Origin: Isoetes taiwanensis
Lineage: Eukaryota > Streptophyta > Lycopodiopsida > Isoetales > Isoetaceae
Assembly: GCA_021234155.1 (NCBI GenBank)
Contig: JAJEKV010000017.1
Span: forward strand, 5,811,901-5,875,900
DNA: 64,000 nucleotides
Reading direction: 5' to 3'
Shown here: one piece after another, positions 1-11,569 of the stretch
How the letters are laid out: every line of letters starts with the position of its first letter
How positions within the stretch are numbered: the first letter of the stretch is position 1
The notes under the pieces: model-generated
The model's database searches: none
What the model was told of the DNA's origin: nothing
The model's input: the letters and a program-made list of their open reading frames with translations, nothing else
Position numbers and translations under genes: made by a program

Positions 1-183
1 ACACATGCATGTAGGTTCTAGAATATTCTAAAACCTCCTGGAAATAACCCCGCATATGAGGAAGACGTGAAGGAATATTTTCAGTAAATATTAGTAGCGC
101 ACTTGGTAAAGGTGCATATCGACCATCTTTTATATATACGAGTATAATATTTGTATGATACGAATATCTGTATGGTCGTTACA
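1..183 (-). repeat. Partial 3' LTR of a Ty3/gypsy element
   Basis: On the minus strand, right after the integrase/chromodomain remnant and a purine-rich tract, a segment starts with TGTAACGACC and runs off the left edge. Position and the TG start fit the beginning of the 3' LTR. The LTR end and its partner LTR lie outside the window, so identity rests on order: chromodomain, purine tract, TG. Confidence 0.5.
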
Positions 184-199
184 CCATCCCCCTCCTACG
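184..199 (-). other. Polypurine tract candidate
   Basis: Read on the minus strand this is a G/A-rich run (core GGAGGGGGATGG) immediately before the TG that begins the presumed LTR. In LTR retrotransposons this site primes plus-strand synthesis. The call depends on its position. Confidence 0.45.
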
Positions 200-228
200 A
201 CAATGATGCCTCCTTGGGGCTGGAGCTG

Positions 229-700
229 GAGTACTCAAACTTGGCTTATCCGGGTACCACAATTTTATTAGGAGCATTAGTCAGATTCCCGACAGGCTCC
301 CAGGTTCTCTCACTTGGTGAGTAACCTTCCCAATCGACAAAGTAATATAGCCGCCGACTAAGAAACTTGGAGTCCAAAATCTTTCAAACCTCGAACTCCT
401 CATCATCAATTTCCACTGGTGGTGGCAGTAGAGGAACACGATCTAGGAAAGTATCCACTGTGTAGAGTTCCGAATAGAGAAACATGAAATACTGGATGGA
501 GACGAACAACTGGAGGGAGCTCGAGCCGGAATGCCACATCGCTGATCTGAGCCGTGATCCGGTCAGGACCAAGGCGACGATAGTCAAGCTTGTTGCAGGG
601 ACGTGTGGTAGAGAGGTCCCTACGAAGAAGCCAGACAATGTCACCAACGTGAAATTTAGGAGCTTTCTGCCGATGGAAATCGGTAAGCACGATATTATTT
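229..700 (-). pseudogene. Ty3/gypsy chromovirus integrase C-terminus plus chromodomain, decayed
   Basis: The minus strand encodes the typical end of a gypsy pol polyprotein. First comes the integrase C-terminal module, with key strings FHVGDIVWL, TTRPCNKLDYRRLGP, FRLELPP and HPVFHVSLF. A proline-rich linker (LLPPPVEIDDEEFEV) follows, and then a chromodomain with VDWEGYSP and ERTWEP. Chromodomains in this place define the chromovirus lineage and are thought to guide integration to chromatin. The copy is dead: the frame shifts near 480, there is a TGA at 384-386 just before the chromodomain, and homology stops near 700, so the catalytic core of integrase is missing. Not a host gene. Confidence 0.85.
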
Positions 701-2700
701 TGCTAAAAAAGCACGATTTTGAGGATTATGAATAACCTCGTCCAGGCCCAACATAAGCAAAAAGCAGTTCAGCTTTAATTCAAACTTGTCCCGCTCAATG
801 TAGGAAGGACAATTTGAAATTTGAATAAAAAAAGTAAAAGTCATTACCTACCTAATCCTCCACAGCGGCCACGCTTCTTAGCGGCAAGGAGCTCCGAGCT
901 CCAAGCTCGAAGCTCAAACACGAGGTTGTCAGCCATAGCTGGGGTCACCATAGCTCCAGTTCCGACCTGGAATAAAAGGTCGCCATAGCCAGAGGTCGCC
1001 ATAGCAGAGTTTGTTGGGGGCATAATTTTGTGGAGCAAACAGAGGTGGACATGGGTAGAGCAGGCGTTTTGAGGAAGATCCATGACCATGGATAGAGCCG
1101 GCATTTTTAGCAGGTTGCAAGCATGTATTTTTTACAAGAAATTTCCTTAGCATGTAAGGGAAAAGGTTTATTCAGGCATAGTGAGTCCGTCGGATTTTCT
1201 GAATGAACCTATCCTTTTTTTTTACTTCTAGTAAGCAAAAGATGGACGATCCTGTTTTTGCTCTTATTTGGATATCAGAGTAGTTATTTGGCTATTTGGC
1301 TATGAGAGGCTTAAATTCTGAATGCTTCAAGTCCTTTTGGGCTCATCTATTCTGCATTGTAGGAGTAGTGGAATGGGCTTCACGTGAAGAAGGCACAGAT
1401 TTGTAACTTGTAATTACTGTACTTCTGTTTTGCTTCCCATGCTATTTGGACATGCGAATCTATTGAGTTGCTTCTATCCCGTTTTTGTGAGGAAATAACA
1501 TTCAAGCTTTTTGGGTTGCCCCTAAGGGGGCAAACCCTTGTTCATGTGGGTTTGTGGCATATTACAGGTATATACTAGTATATGCCAGGAATATGTCAAT
1601 AACTGCTTCAAACCCATTATAGACTGTAAACTGTCGGTCATTTCCATTGTTGGGCAGCCACTCTCGAAACTGGCTACCGGAGAGGCCTCCTCTGGGTAGC
1701 TAGGGTTCTGGCTGGAGTTCTATACCGTGTTTTTGCTGTTCATGCTACAAGCAGGATTCCTTCTGCTTAAACCTGTCAGAATATTTGCTCCGGCAGATAC
1801 AGCATCTATAAGCCACATTTTCTTTTCAGTTGTCTCAGGAAATTTAGCAAAGGTTTATAGTCTTATGCCAGAAGGTAAGTGTTGCTTTGGTATATGTTTT
1901 AGATAGACATTTTGTGAATGCTAACACAATTCGGCATGCCTATTTTCATGCAGCAGGTCAATTTGCTAAATGCTTTCTAGCTATCTGAAAGTATGCGTTG
2001 CCTTTTCTTTTTAGCCCAATGTTTTTATTTGGAGTTATGCCTTAGTTCTGAACCATAGCAAAGCTCTTTCTTGGATGTAATATTATACCGAGATGGCTCT
2101 GCTGCTAATAATAGCAATGGAAAATATCTGCACTCTTCAATGTCAGGAGCAATGGGCTTTATTCACATGACTACTGTACTAATGCATTAACCAGGGCATT
2201 TCCACAGGAGGCACTTAACTAGTGCATTTAACTAGGGCCTTTAACCAGGCATTGTCTAACTGGGCATTTAACCAGCGCATTGCATAACTGGGTCACAATT
2301 TTTGCTGCCAGGCTCATCATAAGCAGGTGGCACGGTCACTCTCTTAACTTCATAAACACCATGCTCTGGAACCCTAGATACATATAAGGTTGTCATCCAC
2401 CTTGTATGATAACTTCTAGCAGAGGCCATTGCAACTCCCTGCAACCAAGGATCGAGTTCCAAGCCCCTCTGCTGTCATCTATAAATTTCAGAATAGTTCA
2501 TGGAGCAAATGATGGAATCCACATATTCTGGAGCCGGTGGCAAGGTAGGTCGACAATTGCAATTAGAACAGGATGTGATCGGATTGCGGGACATGACATG
2601 CGTTCCACTGAGAGGAACTCATATTTATAGCACGAGCAATATAGTAACAGCATTATTGTGTAGACATACGAGTATGCATGTGAGTAGCACATGAAAAAGT
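700..2700. other. Stretch without a recognisable gene, apart from one dispersed repeat
   Basis: Short frames occur on both strands but none shows a recognisable domain. At about 880-1060 there is a local repeat of CCATAGC-type units. A dispersed repeat lies at about 1505-1700. Several ATTTAACCAG-like units recur at 2190-2290. A minus-strand frame at 2268-2462 could be a 3' exon of the gene at 2771-3195, but I could not place it in a domain. Confidence 0.4.
1505..1700 (+). repeat. Dispersed repeat, copy 1
   Basis: This segment matches, in inverted orientation, about 190 bp at 37205-37395. Shared blocks, allowing substitutions, are TTTTGGGTTG-CCCTA, GGGCAAACCCT, CATGTGGGTTT, a CATATT block and CTGTAAACTG-CGGTC. 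The family is not identified. The two copies differ at many positions, so they are old. Confidence 0.6.
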
Positions 2701-2770
2701 GACACGTGAAATTTGCTACAGTAGCTACATTAAAGAGCAACCGTGCTACAGTAAAATTTTCAGTACATAC

Positions 2771-3195
2771 CTCTCTGAGTAGTGTTGTTGGCCAAGCCAA
2801 GAAACTCCCTACTGATTCTCCAAGTGTTTCGGCTCCTGCATGTGGTCTTCGTAATGGATGAGTGGCAGCAAAGCAGTCTGTCAATCTAATTCTAATATAA
2901 TCAGGTCCCAAGGGCACTCCATGGCATGCTGTAGTTGGTGCCATGTTATCAACAATGCCCTTGCCAATGACATCTTTCCTGTTTTCTGCTAACAAAAAGC
3001 ATGCTTCTCGAATGGAAAATTTCATTTCTCCTGCTTGATTGCTCATTTCCTCGACCTGCAAAGTTTTGTTAATTAAGTTGCACAAGTCATGGCGCCTCAA
3101 TCCACTCACTTGATAGAAGAACTACCTGAGATTCGGCAGGCTGATCCAGCGCTTCAGCAAGCTTTTTCTTGGCGACATCCCAAATTCGAATTAAA
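2771..3195 (-). pseudogene. Two exons of a transposon-associated DUF8039-like protein
   Basis: Two minus-strand exons can be joined in phase. The upstream one ends at 3127 (...AEALDQPAESQ, then GTAGTT). The downstream one runs from 3056, after a TTTGCAG acceptor, to 2771, before a GTATGT donor. The second exon carries CHGVPLGPDYIRIRL, RRPHAGAETLGE and GSFLAWP. Pattern and order match the domain I know as DUF8039, common at the C-terminal side of plant CACTA-transposon-associated proteins, where a short linker precedes a '...SFVAWP' block. No transposase core is visible nearby, and no start or stop can be fixed, so this is either a remnant or part of a longer gene. Whether it is still expressed is unknown. 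Confidence 0.5.
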
Positions 3196-5040
3196 ACACT
3201 GTAATGAAAACACAGTTCTTGTGTTTCTCTAGGCGTATTAGAGAAACACAAATTCTATGATCCAATGCGAGGCCAAGAATACAAATTAGATGGCGGGCAT
3301 TTTTAAAATAGACGGTTAGTATAGGCCAATGATTGAAAAGTAGTTGGGGAAAGGGATATTCGTGGGCGGGCTAAAAGATTTTAAATTTTAAATTGCGGGC
3401 GGAATTAATTTTCTTCTTTTCCTAAACAATGATAAGGATAGTACACGGTTTCAATGGCGGGCGTTTATTCATTAATTGTTTCTATGACACGTGTAATAAT
3501 AATCACATTTTCTAATTTCAATCTAATTTGAAATTTCTTCCAGAAGTTTTGCTTCGACCACCTTCCAAAACCGACGCACTCTTCTTGAGCATCTCTCAAG
3601 CGATCCAAATTTTTCTAGCGCTACCTGCATTCGGAGCTATCCTACTTCATTTCCGGCCTGTTTGCAACAATTCTGACTTGATTTGAGCTTCTCAAGCTTC
3701 TCGAGATTCACCCGAGCTTCTCGAGCTGCAACAAAGTACAATTCCAGTTTCTAGAGCTTCAAGCACTTCGATATGGCAACTAAAGGTTAGTATGTTCGAG
3801 TTCTTAATAGATGAGGAACTCTGTGACTCTATTTTTATTAGATTTTTAGAAACTTTCTGCTTATGCTTAACTTTATTAATAGATTTAGAAACTCTGAGAC
3901 TCTTTGATTAACTCTGTCACTCTGCAACCGAGATTTGATTGGATTACTGTTACCCTGCATCTCTGCTTCTTGGCTTGTCTTTCTTTGCAGCTTAGTCTTT
4001 GTTTGATTATGTGTTCAGGATTTTCTGCTTACTCTTAAGTGAATCTGCAATGCTCTGTGATTATAATTCCTAGTATCTTAATCTTCAATTGTAATCATCA
4101 GAGACAGGGACGTGGGTTACGCTTCCTTGTGCTATGATTTTTTTTTTTTATGAAGCATCTTATATTATAATGTTATACCATAAGTCTTGGATTGGATCAA
4201 GCCCTAATTTGAATGGTCGAGATCATCTAGGTGCATCCAAAGGCCGAGATTTCTCGCACAACTTCCTACCACCGTGATTGATCATATTTTGAACTTTTAT
4301 GGGGAAAGGGTAAAGAAAAAGGGGGGAAAGGAAAAAGGAGGAGGAAAGAGAGAACGTGAAGGGGCAAAAAGGCATGAGGAAAAGGCATGAGGAAAAGGCA
4401 TGAATGATGCATAACAATGTACCATTGGGTGATTGAGCGGTGTGGGCGATGCGGGCAATTGGGCGATTCCAGATAAGTACAATCATAGTTTACTTTTCAG
4501 TTTCTCGCATACAATTGTAATCGTTGTCTACAATACCCGTCATTGTTAGATATCGATCTCGGGCCTGTCCTCAACCCATGTAGCAAAAGTGTGGATGATC
4601 ACGCCTATGGGTAGAAGTCTAGTAAATCGCCTGTGCACAACACAATACACAACGGTAAACTTTTTTGAAAATAGACCAGTTTATTTGAAAAATAACGGTC
4701 AGCTCCCAGAGGGGAGAAAGGCAAAATAGGCAGGTTCTTCAAAGACCAAGGGGTGAAAGCATATAGGTGGGGGACACTTTTTTTGTCAACGACATATAGT
4801 GCTTTGGGGGTGCTTAGTACTTTGCCATGAATATTTTCGGGCCCTTCAGAACTAGGTTTTGACGTCTCGTTCTTATTTCTTAGGGCCAGCCCGCGAAGGA
4901 GAGAGCTTCAAATCCTCTCCAATTTAGGAAGTTAGTTGGCCATGTCATCGATCCAGACTCAAAGGCTAGTTCTCCCGCCCGCCGGTCACGGGCTCCTAAT
5001 CGAATGGACAATTCTTGGTTATGTCATTTTTTTATTTTTG
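3196..5040. other. Stretch without a supported gene
   Basis: AT-rich DNA. At 3775 a short ATG frame (M-A-T-K) runs straight into GTTAGTATG, a donor-like sequence, so a tiny first exon is possible but unproven. A purine-rich low-complexity stretch lies at about 4300-4400, with AAAAGGCATGAGG repeated at 4365-4400. Confidence 0.3.
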
Positions 5041-5047
5041 TAATTGA

Positions 5048-7035
5048 ATGGATCTGGTTGCAAGGTATGCTGCTGAATTTGCCACTAGATTTGGAGGCCA
5101 AGATCCAGAAGAGCTTGCTTCTACTCTGGGAATTGACATCCAAGATAGAATTCCAAATTTTAGTGTGGATGAAGAGGAAGATTGTTGCAATGGCATGCAA
5201 TTTCGAAATCCCATTAATGCAGACATGTCTGAGATTGTCTCATCTCCAATTCATGATGAGAAGGTTTCTGAAACCCCTCAGGTATGCTTGGTTGAGTGCA
5301 AGAAAGTTTGCAATTGCATTTCTCCTAATCGCATCTTGGAAAATTTTATCCGCTAAAAGGAAATTGCAAAGAAAGAGGAAGAGGGAATCTGAAAAGTTAG
5401 CTTTAGAAACAAAACAAAGTGAAGGAAAGGGTCGAAAGTACTAGGCGTAAAACAAAAACATGTTAGAATTATTGTTGATCACATCAACAAGGTATGCCTC
5501 AAGGTACATCCTGGCCGATAGGCAGAAATCATATCCAGGCGGTGAACACCTACCCGAAGTTTGGAATCATTGGAAACAAGAAATTACAAGTATACCAACA
5601 TGTTGTTGAGAATATGAAGGAAACTCTTGAAGCTAATAAACGTGCTAGGACACAAGACATCAATCAAGCAAGAGCATCCACCTTGATGATGGCAGTTAAT
5701 GGATCTACCAACCGGTCAGCAGTTGCAAAGGTTTTGAACATGAGGAGAAAGGTCGTCTATGCCGCATTGGGACAGAGGAAGTTTCTTGAATTCGGAGGCC
5801 CGTGGTCTATGTTCAAAGGAAATGCAGATCTGATAGACTATCAGATGGAGATCGCGAAAAGGTATACAACTTTTGGATTTCTGAAACTAGGGTATGTCCA
5901 AATAAAAGGCAAGTTATGAAATTGAGGAGAAATAATAATGGTGATAAGATTCCTAAGCCTTATAACCTGCAGCCACTACATTATTTGGAAGAGAGTCAGG
6001 TATGTAAATGCTTCTATGTTTTCACAATAAAAAGCTTGTCTCTGTCTTATATTGTTTATTAAATTTCAAGTCACGTTTTATAGAAGGTTTAAGCATCAAC
6101 ATCCAGACATGAAAATAGGGCTCATGTTGTTCGAGACTTTGAAGCCTAAGTTTGTAAAAAGGCTTAAAGAGAGGGAAACATGCTGCTGCATATATCACAT
6201 GTGAATGGAATTTGTTAGGCAGGCAATCAACAAGCTAAGACGAGATTCTAACATGCATGGTCCTAGGTGTTCATGCAATGGATTGCAATGCTTGTGGACT
6301 GAAATCATTCCGAAGATATCCCAAAGAGAAGAGCAAGTCAATCAAGCTTGATTGGAAGAACTTCGAGAAGGTGAGCATTCAATTAGTTACATGCATTGAT
6401 ATTCTTTTATTTGATCTTATGAAATATGACGATAACCTTGATTTCTTCTTACATTTTAGAGTTCAGATTGTGATGGTTTAGATTAGCCATATAGTTATGC
6501 TTTAATTTAGCTTGTGGTGGTTTACTACCGTAGATCTGCAGGGTGCTCAGCTAGGTTATTTGATCTTACAAGGTTGCATGTTCTTAAGTATTTATAGGTT
6601 TGTTGATTTAAGTGTTGCTTGCATAGGGAAAATACATGCATGCAGGGTATCTAAGTAAATTATGGCCAGGGATCCGCTTATGGACACTAAGGATTGCTGC
6701 TGCAAAATATGCTGAACATGGTAACTTTAGTGGATAATTAGACTTTTGTTGCTGCTGCAAAATATGCTGAACATGGTAACTTTAGTGGATAATTAGACTT
6801 TTGTATTCCTCTTAGTTTTTGTAATTGGCCACATCTAATTCATCCTTCCTGTTTGCTTGGCCACATCTATCACGGTGCACTGATTTTCTTAAATTTCAAC
6901 TTAAGAAATATGATTATAACCTTTACGTTTGCTCTTACATTGCAGATAATAGAAACTCAAATAAAAGATACAGGCAAAGGGGGGAAGCCAGTAGTCACCA
7001 CGAAGGATGTTATGAAGTTGGTTTATATGAGTTGA
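5048..7035 (+). pseudogene. Broken multi-exon Cys-rich gene, mobile-element-like family
   Basis: Pieces of one protein can be followed through shifts and introns. An acidic N-terminal exon (about 5048-5281) ends at a GTATGC donor. A helix-rich part (5494-5840) carries NRSAVAKVLNMRRKVVYAALG, which looks like a helix-turn-helix. The frame then changes near 5830-5850 to VYNFWISETRVCPNKRQV, ending at a GTATGT donor near 6000. The next exon (about 6090-6370) carries HPDMKIG, FETLKPKFV and KERETCCCIYH, followed by a TGA in place of a codon near 6200 and a C-x2-C block (CNACGLKS). A further short exon starts after TTGCAG at about 6945. I recognise the ETCCC-x-YH pattern from uncharacterised, often multi-copy genes of early-diverging land plants and some animals. 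Function is unknown; a DNA-binding or transposase-like role is only inferred. Confidence 0.5.
6694..6803 (+). repeat. Exact 55-bp tandem duplication
   Basis: Positions 6694-6748 and 6749-6803 are identical (unit starts TTGCTGCTGCAAAATATGCT). It lies in the presumed last intron of the Cys-rich pseudogene. Perfect identity indicates a recent duplication. Confidence 0.9.
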
Positions 7036-7214
7036 AAAATATTAAAAAAAAAGGTCTGGAGGGTGCTTAGGGGGTGCTTGGCCAGCGCAAAACTGCCCCC
7101 CAGCTACATGCTTTCACCCCAAGAGAGAAAGGACGATAGACCTCAGTGGCAAAGGGAATGATGATCACTAGGCTTCAAGGAGGGGAGAACGGTCTAATGA
7201 TGTAGAAAGCAAGG

Positions 7215-7688
7215 GTGCAAGCAATATTGGACGAACTAAATGAGCTCCAAAATGAGGTACTTATAAACTTCAAAAGGAAGTACAGGTCGAAGTGCGCAAA
7301 CTCTGTAAAGCGGCTAACTGAAGTAGGGGCACCCATGGACGAAATAGAGAAAGCGGAACACACCATAAGGAAAAGTGAGTTATTGGATTATCTATATAAG
7401 CTCAAGAAGGAGGTGATCAGATGCGTAGACCTAGAAAAGCTCCTCAAAAAACTAGGTGTATGGGTAGAAAATGATCTGAAATCTCATTTCATTACAAGTT
7501 ATCACTTATATCAGCAATAGAGGGAAGCACATATAGTGCTGCTATTGGATAAAATCCAGTTCTCGGCCAAGAAGCTGGACAGATTTTTGGCTATGTTTGG
7601 GAATAATCTGGAGTATACACTAACCTTTGAAAAAATGATTGAAGAGAACAGAGGGGGGAATTTGGGAGAAGGATTATACCCAGCCTAA
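7215..7688 (+). pseudogene. Helical, highly charged protein fragment with one stop codon
   Basis: A single frame stays open for about 158 codons except for one TAG at 7518-7520. The product is rich in Lys, Glu and Leu with heptad-like spacing, suggesting coiled coil, and ends with EENRGGNLGEGLYPA. There is no ATG at its beginning, so the start is missing or lies in another exon. I do not recognise the family; coiled-coil ORF1-type proteins of retroelements are one possibility given the element context. Confidence 0.3.
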
Positions 7689-8566
7689 GCCAGGGGAGAC
7701 TAAAAAGAGACACTTGTCCTTGTCGAGGATAGGTAGCGGTTAACTTCTTAGAGAGAAGCTCTCAGATCTGCATCTGATAGATAAAGATTGGTGAAGAATT
7801 GAATCTTCCTTTGCTTATAGTTAAGATAATACGATATGCATATGTATATTGTCTGAATTTTTGAGTTTGTGGAAAATTGACTCTAGATATTCGATATTAA
7901 GTGAATCCCAAGATTCTAGTATTAGTATTAGCCTTTCTAACACGTCAATATACTTTAGATAGATGAATGTTACATCGTAGAGTATATGAGCATGGCAATT
8001 ATTGGTATCAGATACTTTTAGAAGATACATGCACTTGGAATGGAGACTTGTGAGATACAAATACTTTGTATGGGGGGACACGGAAACAATAAGCAAACGG
8101 AGAACAAATAGAGTGCAGACGGAATATTCTAGAGAGGCGTGAACAATAAGCAAAAGGAGAGCAAATAGAGTGTAGTGGTCTAATCAAAGGATGATCCGTA
8201 CAAAAGGAAAGCTTATGACCAGAGTGTACATAATTAAAACCTTAGGCAGATATATTTAATGCCAGTTAGGAAAAAGGTATGCCATAGATTGAGATAGACC
8301 ACGTGGAAGGATAAGAGAAGGCACACATGTGAAATCAACGGTCGTGTATTATGAGAACAATATACTTCCGGATAAAGGTAGATTTCTCTTATTCAATTAT
8401 TCATACGTAAAGAGATCGTGGAAAATAGAAGAAAGAGTCCTAAATGAATATAAAGAGTAATACAGACAGAACAGAAAACAAATGATAAGCATATGAGGTT
8501 GCGCCATATAGAGCACAACGATGAAACCGCGTAAAGAAAGGCATAGTTGCTAATGGATAAAGAATT

Positions 8567-9099
8567 GTGGAATCAATAGCATATGTTGATGGGATGACAT
8601 GGAAAAGGAGAAGATCTAGAGTGCCTGGTAATTTGACGGGCCCCTTCAACAAAGAGTTGGAGGATATAGGTCCGTGGTATTTGTGCAACGAGACCTGCCT
8701 CTGTCTAGAAAAAGGACTGAATTCTTGTGTGGCCTGTGGGAGGGTACACTGCTTACACTGTGATCGGGTACATCATGCACAGGACATGAAGGATTCCGAC
8801 TATAATTTGAAACTGTTAGAAATAATGGGAGTTTTGAGCGACAAGGATGATACAATAGATAGGATGATAGAGAAAGGAGATTGAAGTGTTTCAATCTGCT
8901 GCAGTCGATAGGGAAAATCCAAAAATCAGAAAGGTACAAACATGTACTTCTGATGGATAATTATGGTAAAGTCTGTGTAAATTGTTGTGAAAAAAAATCT
9001 ATTCGAGTACATATGCTGGTGCTTCTCTCAAGAGGGACTGAAAAGATCAAAAAGGTCGGGGAGCCCTCAATTAACAGGAATGATCCAACAATGGGCTAA
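8567..9099 (+). pseudogene. Cys/His-rich putative zinc-binding protein, frame-broken
   Basis: The first frame (8567-8884, about 105 codons) contains a dense cluster, CNETCLCL, then CVACGRVHCLHC, then VHH. The spacing C-x2-C-x3-H-C-x2-C is compatible with a zinc-binding cross-brace or B-box-like fold but matches no family I can name. It stops at 8882-8884. A second frame overlapping that stop continues with basic, Cys-containing sequence (CVNCCEKKS) to 9099, so one frameshift probably separates two parts of one protein. Inside the unclassified element, an element-encoded nucleic-acid-binding protein is a reasonable guess. Confidence 0.35.
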
Positions 9100-9512
9100 G
9101 GGCGAACCCCCAACTGGTATGCTTTTTCAGTAGCTACCATAAGCCATCAACGGATCCTGCTTCAAATCTGCTTCAGCCATGCCTTCTGCTCTGACTGTGA
9201 CTCCCTTCTGATCCGACTGTGTCTTCCCTTACTCCAGTTGTATTTTCCTCGGACCTGTGTTATGTGCACTCCTTTACTTTATTTTAGTTCTTGTTCATGC
9301 TAGTTTGACGAAACGATGATGTGCTTATAAGGTGATCCGGCATTCGGCTCGACACCAATTTTTTTATAAACTATATAATTTTTTATAATAATTTAGTGCA
9401 TTAGTTCTTTGTGCTATTTCTTTGGTATTTTGTTATGGGGCTTTGTCCCCATGCTGTGTTTTCTTTAGGCTTAGGCCTTTTGCTTTGTTGGGGGCTCATG
9501 CCCTCTTTCTTT

Positions 9513-9590
9513 TTCTGGTCCCATAACCCGATTGGGTTGTCGTGGACGATAAAAAACTTATCTTATTTTATCTTATCTTATCTCCCAAGT
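9513..9590 (+). repeat. LINE-type 3' terminal box with (TTATC)n tail
   Basis: The box GGTCCCATAACC..TTGG..GTGGACGATAAAAAA is followed by TTATC units. It aligns with the ends of the LINE-B copies in this window. Just upstream, at about 9436-9453, ATGGGG-CTTTGT-CCCCAT forms a perfect 6-bp hairpin. Confidence 0.65.
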
Positions 9591-10038
9591 TGATTAGAAC
9601 ATCAACTTTTTGAGTTCGATAGAGCCACTGAAAACTTATGAGAGGTTAGAGTGCAGTGCACAAGACATGACAAAAATGGAGCAGTCATGATTCCAAACAT
9701 GGAATGATCTGACCCTAAATAATTGGCTTAAAGCCTTAAATAACGATGCCCCCTGCATGGCCATGAAGCTAATAGAAAGCGGGGTCTGGGATATTAACCT
9801 AACGATTCCAGCCCATAGGATGGCTACACATACAAGTGCCTCTCGATTAACAAAAAGGAAGAGTGGGCGCTACGAAGTCCGAGGGCCTTTCTGGTCAAAG
9901 GGACAATAAAATACTTTACTCTACTAAAATATGTGAATGTCATTGGACCTATATATAGTACAACAAGCAAAGATGATGGGTATAACAAAAAAAAAAAGAG
10001 GACGAGTGTAAGCTACGGGGCAGAGAGGCACTCCCTCC

Positions 10039-10240
10039 GCCGTACACCAGGATAGCAAGGGCTAGACCCACCAACTGGTTCCCGGACCACCGAAATTCTG
10101 GAAACACCACTTGAGTAGAAAATGCTAAACGGGGATGATAGACCAACGGGAGAACCACTAAAGGGGAGGGAGGGCATGTGGGTAAAACCCGCGCCATATA
10201 CCAGTATAGCGAGGGCAAGACCCACTAACTAGTACCCGAT
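10039..10240 (+). repeat. Direct repeats in the LINE-A leader
   Basis: A block of about 46 bp beginning GCCGTACACCAGGATAGCAA recurs about 153 bp later as GCCATATACCAGTATAGCGA, with a partial third copy near 10300. 5' leaders of LINEs often contain such monomer-like repeats, so this may be the promoter region, but that is inference. Confidence 0.5.
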
Positions 10241-10539
10241 CCACTAGGTAATGGGACTCCATGTGTCAGCCAATCCCCAAAAAAATTGGTATAACGAGGG
10301 TCACTCTGGCCGATCAATTGGATATAGCGGGTCTAACCCGCTACCAGGATTTCACGCCAGTATCAAAAACCTGTTACGAAGGGGAAACATAAATTACAAC
10401 AGGAACATGCAGTCGAGCCCTATTGATCCCTATAAAGAAGGATGAAAGCAATTTCAAAAGTGGTACCATTGATAAGCGAAAATAAATAGGAGGGAAGGCG
10501 GAACATCACCAGAATAGATCACTGCCGAAAGAAGAACAA

Positions 10540-11520
10540 ACCGTAAGGATCGAACCCAAACAGAACGTGATGGCAGATTAGACAAGCTCTAACTCAAGAA
10601 AGGGGATGCGGCAAGAAGAACAACAAGCCAACAGGATCTCAGAGACTTCCTGGCCTAGATGGATGAACAGCTAGAAGTCAGGATACCAAGGATGGATGCA
10701 TTGAATGCCTTAGCAGAGGTAACCGGTCAAAACAAAGTGGCAATATCAAACATCGAAGACAAGATACAAGGGATAAAGAAAATAGAAGAACAATTGCAGA
10801 GGCTTATAGAAGAGATCGAGGCAGAGAAATAAAGATTTATAAAGAAAAACATTGTTTAGATGCATGGGATAGCCACACATCATGGAATTTGAAGAATAAA
10901 ATAGGATTAAACGGGATGTTAGATTGATAAGGATAGTAGAGAAACCTAATGAGGATACCTATCGAGTGACTGCAGAGGTATTGGAGACAGTGTTCAAGGA
11001 GCATCGAAATATAATTGTCAAAGCAGTATGGGCTGGACAGTGGAGAGGCAAGGCCAGGCATATCAATCTGACCCTCAGAGACATGGCAGCAAAGGAAAGG
11101 ATACTTTCATGGGCCCTAGGTTGAGAAATGGGATCAAAATACAAGAGTCACTAATAGCAATGCAATGACAAGGGCTGCACAAGGAATTGACACGTGCGAG
11201 GGGATTGAATCAAGCAGGGATACAAACAGGAGTTCGAAACAGGAAGGTCTTCCTACTCAAAAGGATCGAGGACAACCTGATCCCAGGATATGAGCAAAGC
11301 CCAAAGAGATCGGAAGCAGTCAGATCGTGGGGGATGGAGAAAGTTGATAAAAATTCTCAGGAGGTCATGGAAAGACACCAGGGACAGGGGACATAATATG
11401 AGATCAATTACAAACGGAAGGAGGAAGCGAGAAGAGAGAGCCTGGAAGAGGACAGATAACATAATGGAGGAGGGGGCAACAATCAGTTGCGAAAACAAGG
11501 GGTCAAACAAAGAAAGCTGA
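10540..11520 (+). pseudogene. LINE-A ORF1-like fragments
   Basis: A Glu/Lys-rich helical stretch runs from about 10650 to 10830. It is followed at 10924-11124 by a segment containing VIVKAVWAGQWRGK-like basic sequence and INLTLRDMAAKERILSWALG, then by very basic Arg/Lys-rich frames to 11520. Helical part followed by a basic nucleic-acid-binding part is the usual plan of LINE ORF1 proteins. Stops and shifts interrupt it throughout, and no start codon can be chosen. Confidence 0.35.
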
Positions 11521-11569
11521 TTGGCGAGCCACTACACCCAAAGAGCAAGGAAACACCCAAAGGGAGGGG

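Larger units (their letters stand above)
7060..9590 (+). mobile_element. Unclassified element ending in a LINE-type 3' box and (TTATC)n tail
   Basis: The right end (about 9513-9590) has the box GGTCCCATA...TTGG...GTGGACGATAAAAAA followed by TTATC repeats. The same box occurs at the 3' ends of LINE-B copies at 19.6, 60.7 and 63.5 kb. Upstream there is no recognisable reverse transcriptase. There are two decayed coding blocks: a helical one at 7215-7688 and a Cys/His-rich one at 8567-9099. The left limit near 7060 is a guess, based on a change from the preceding gene remnant. It could be a non-autonomous element using LINE-B machinery or a LINE relic with its RT deleted. Confidence 0.4.

Noticed and set aside
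4223-4486. Minus frames rich in Ser/Phe/Pro/Leu
   Set aside because: They are produced by a purine-rich low-complexity stretch at 4300-4400.
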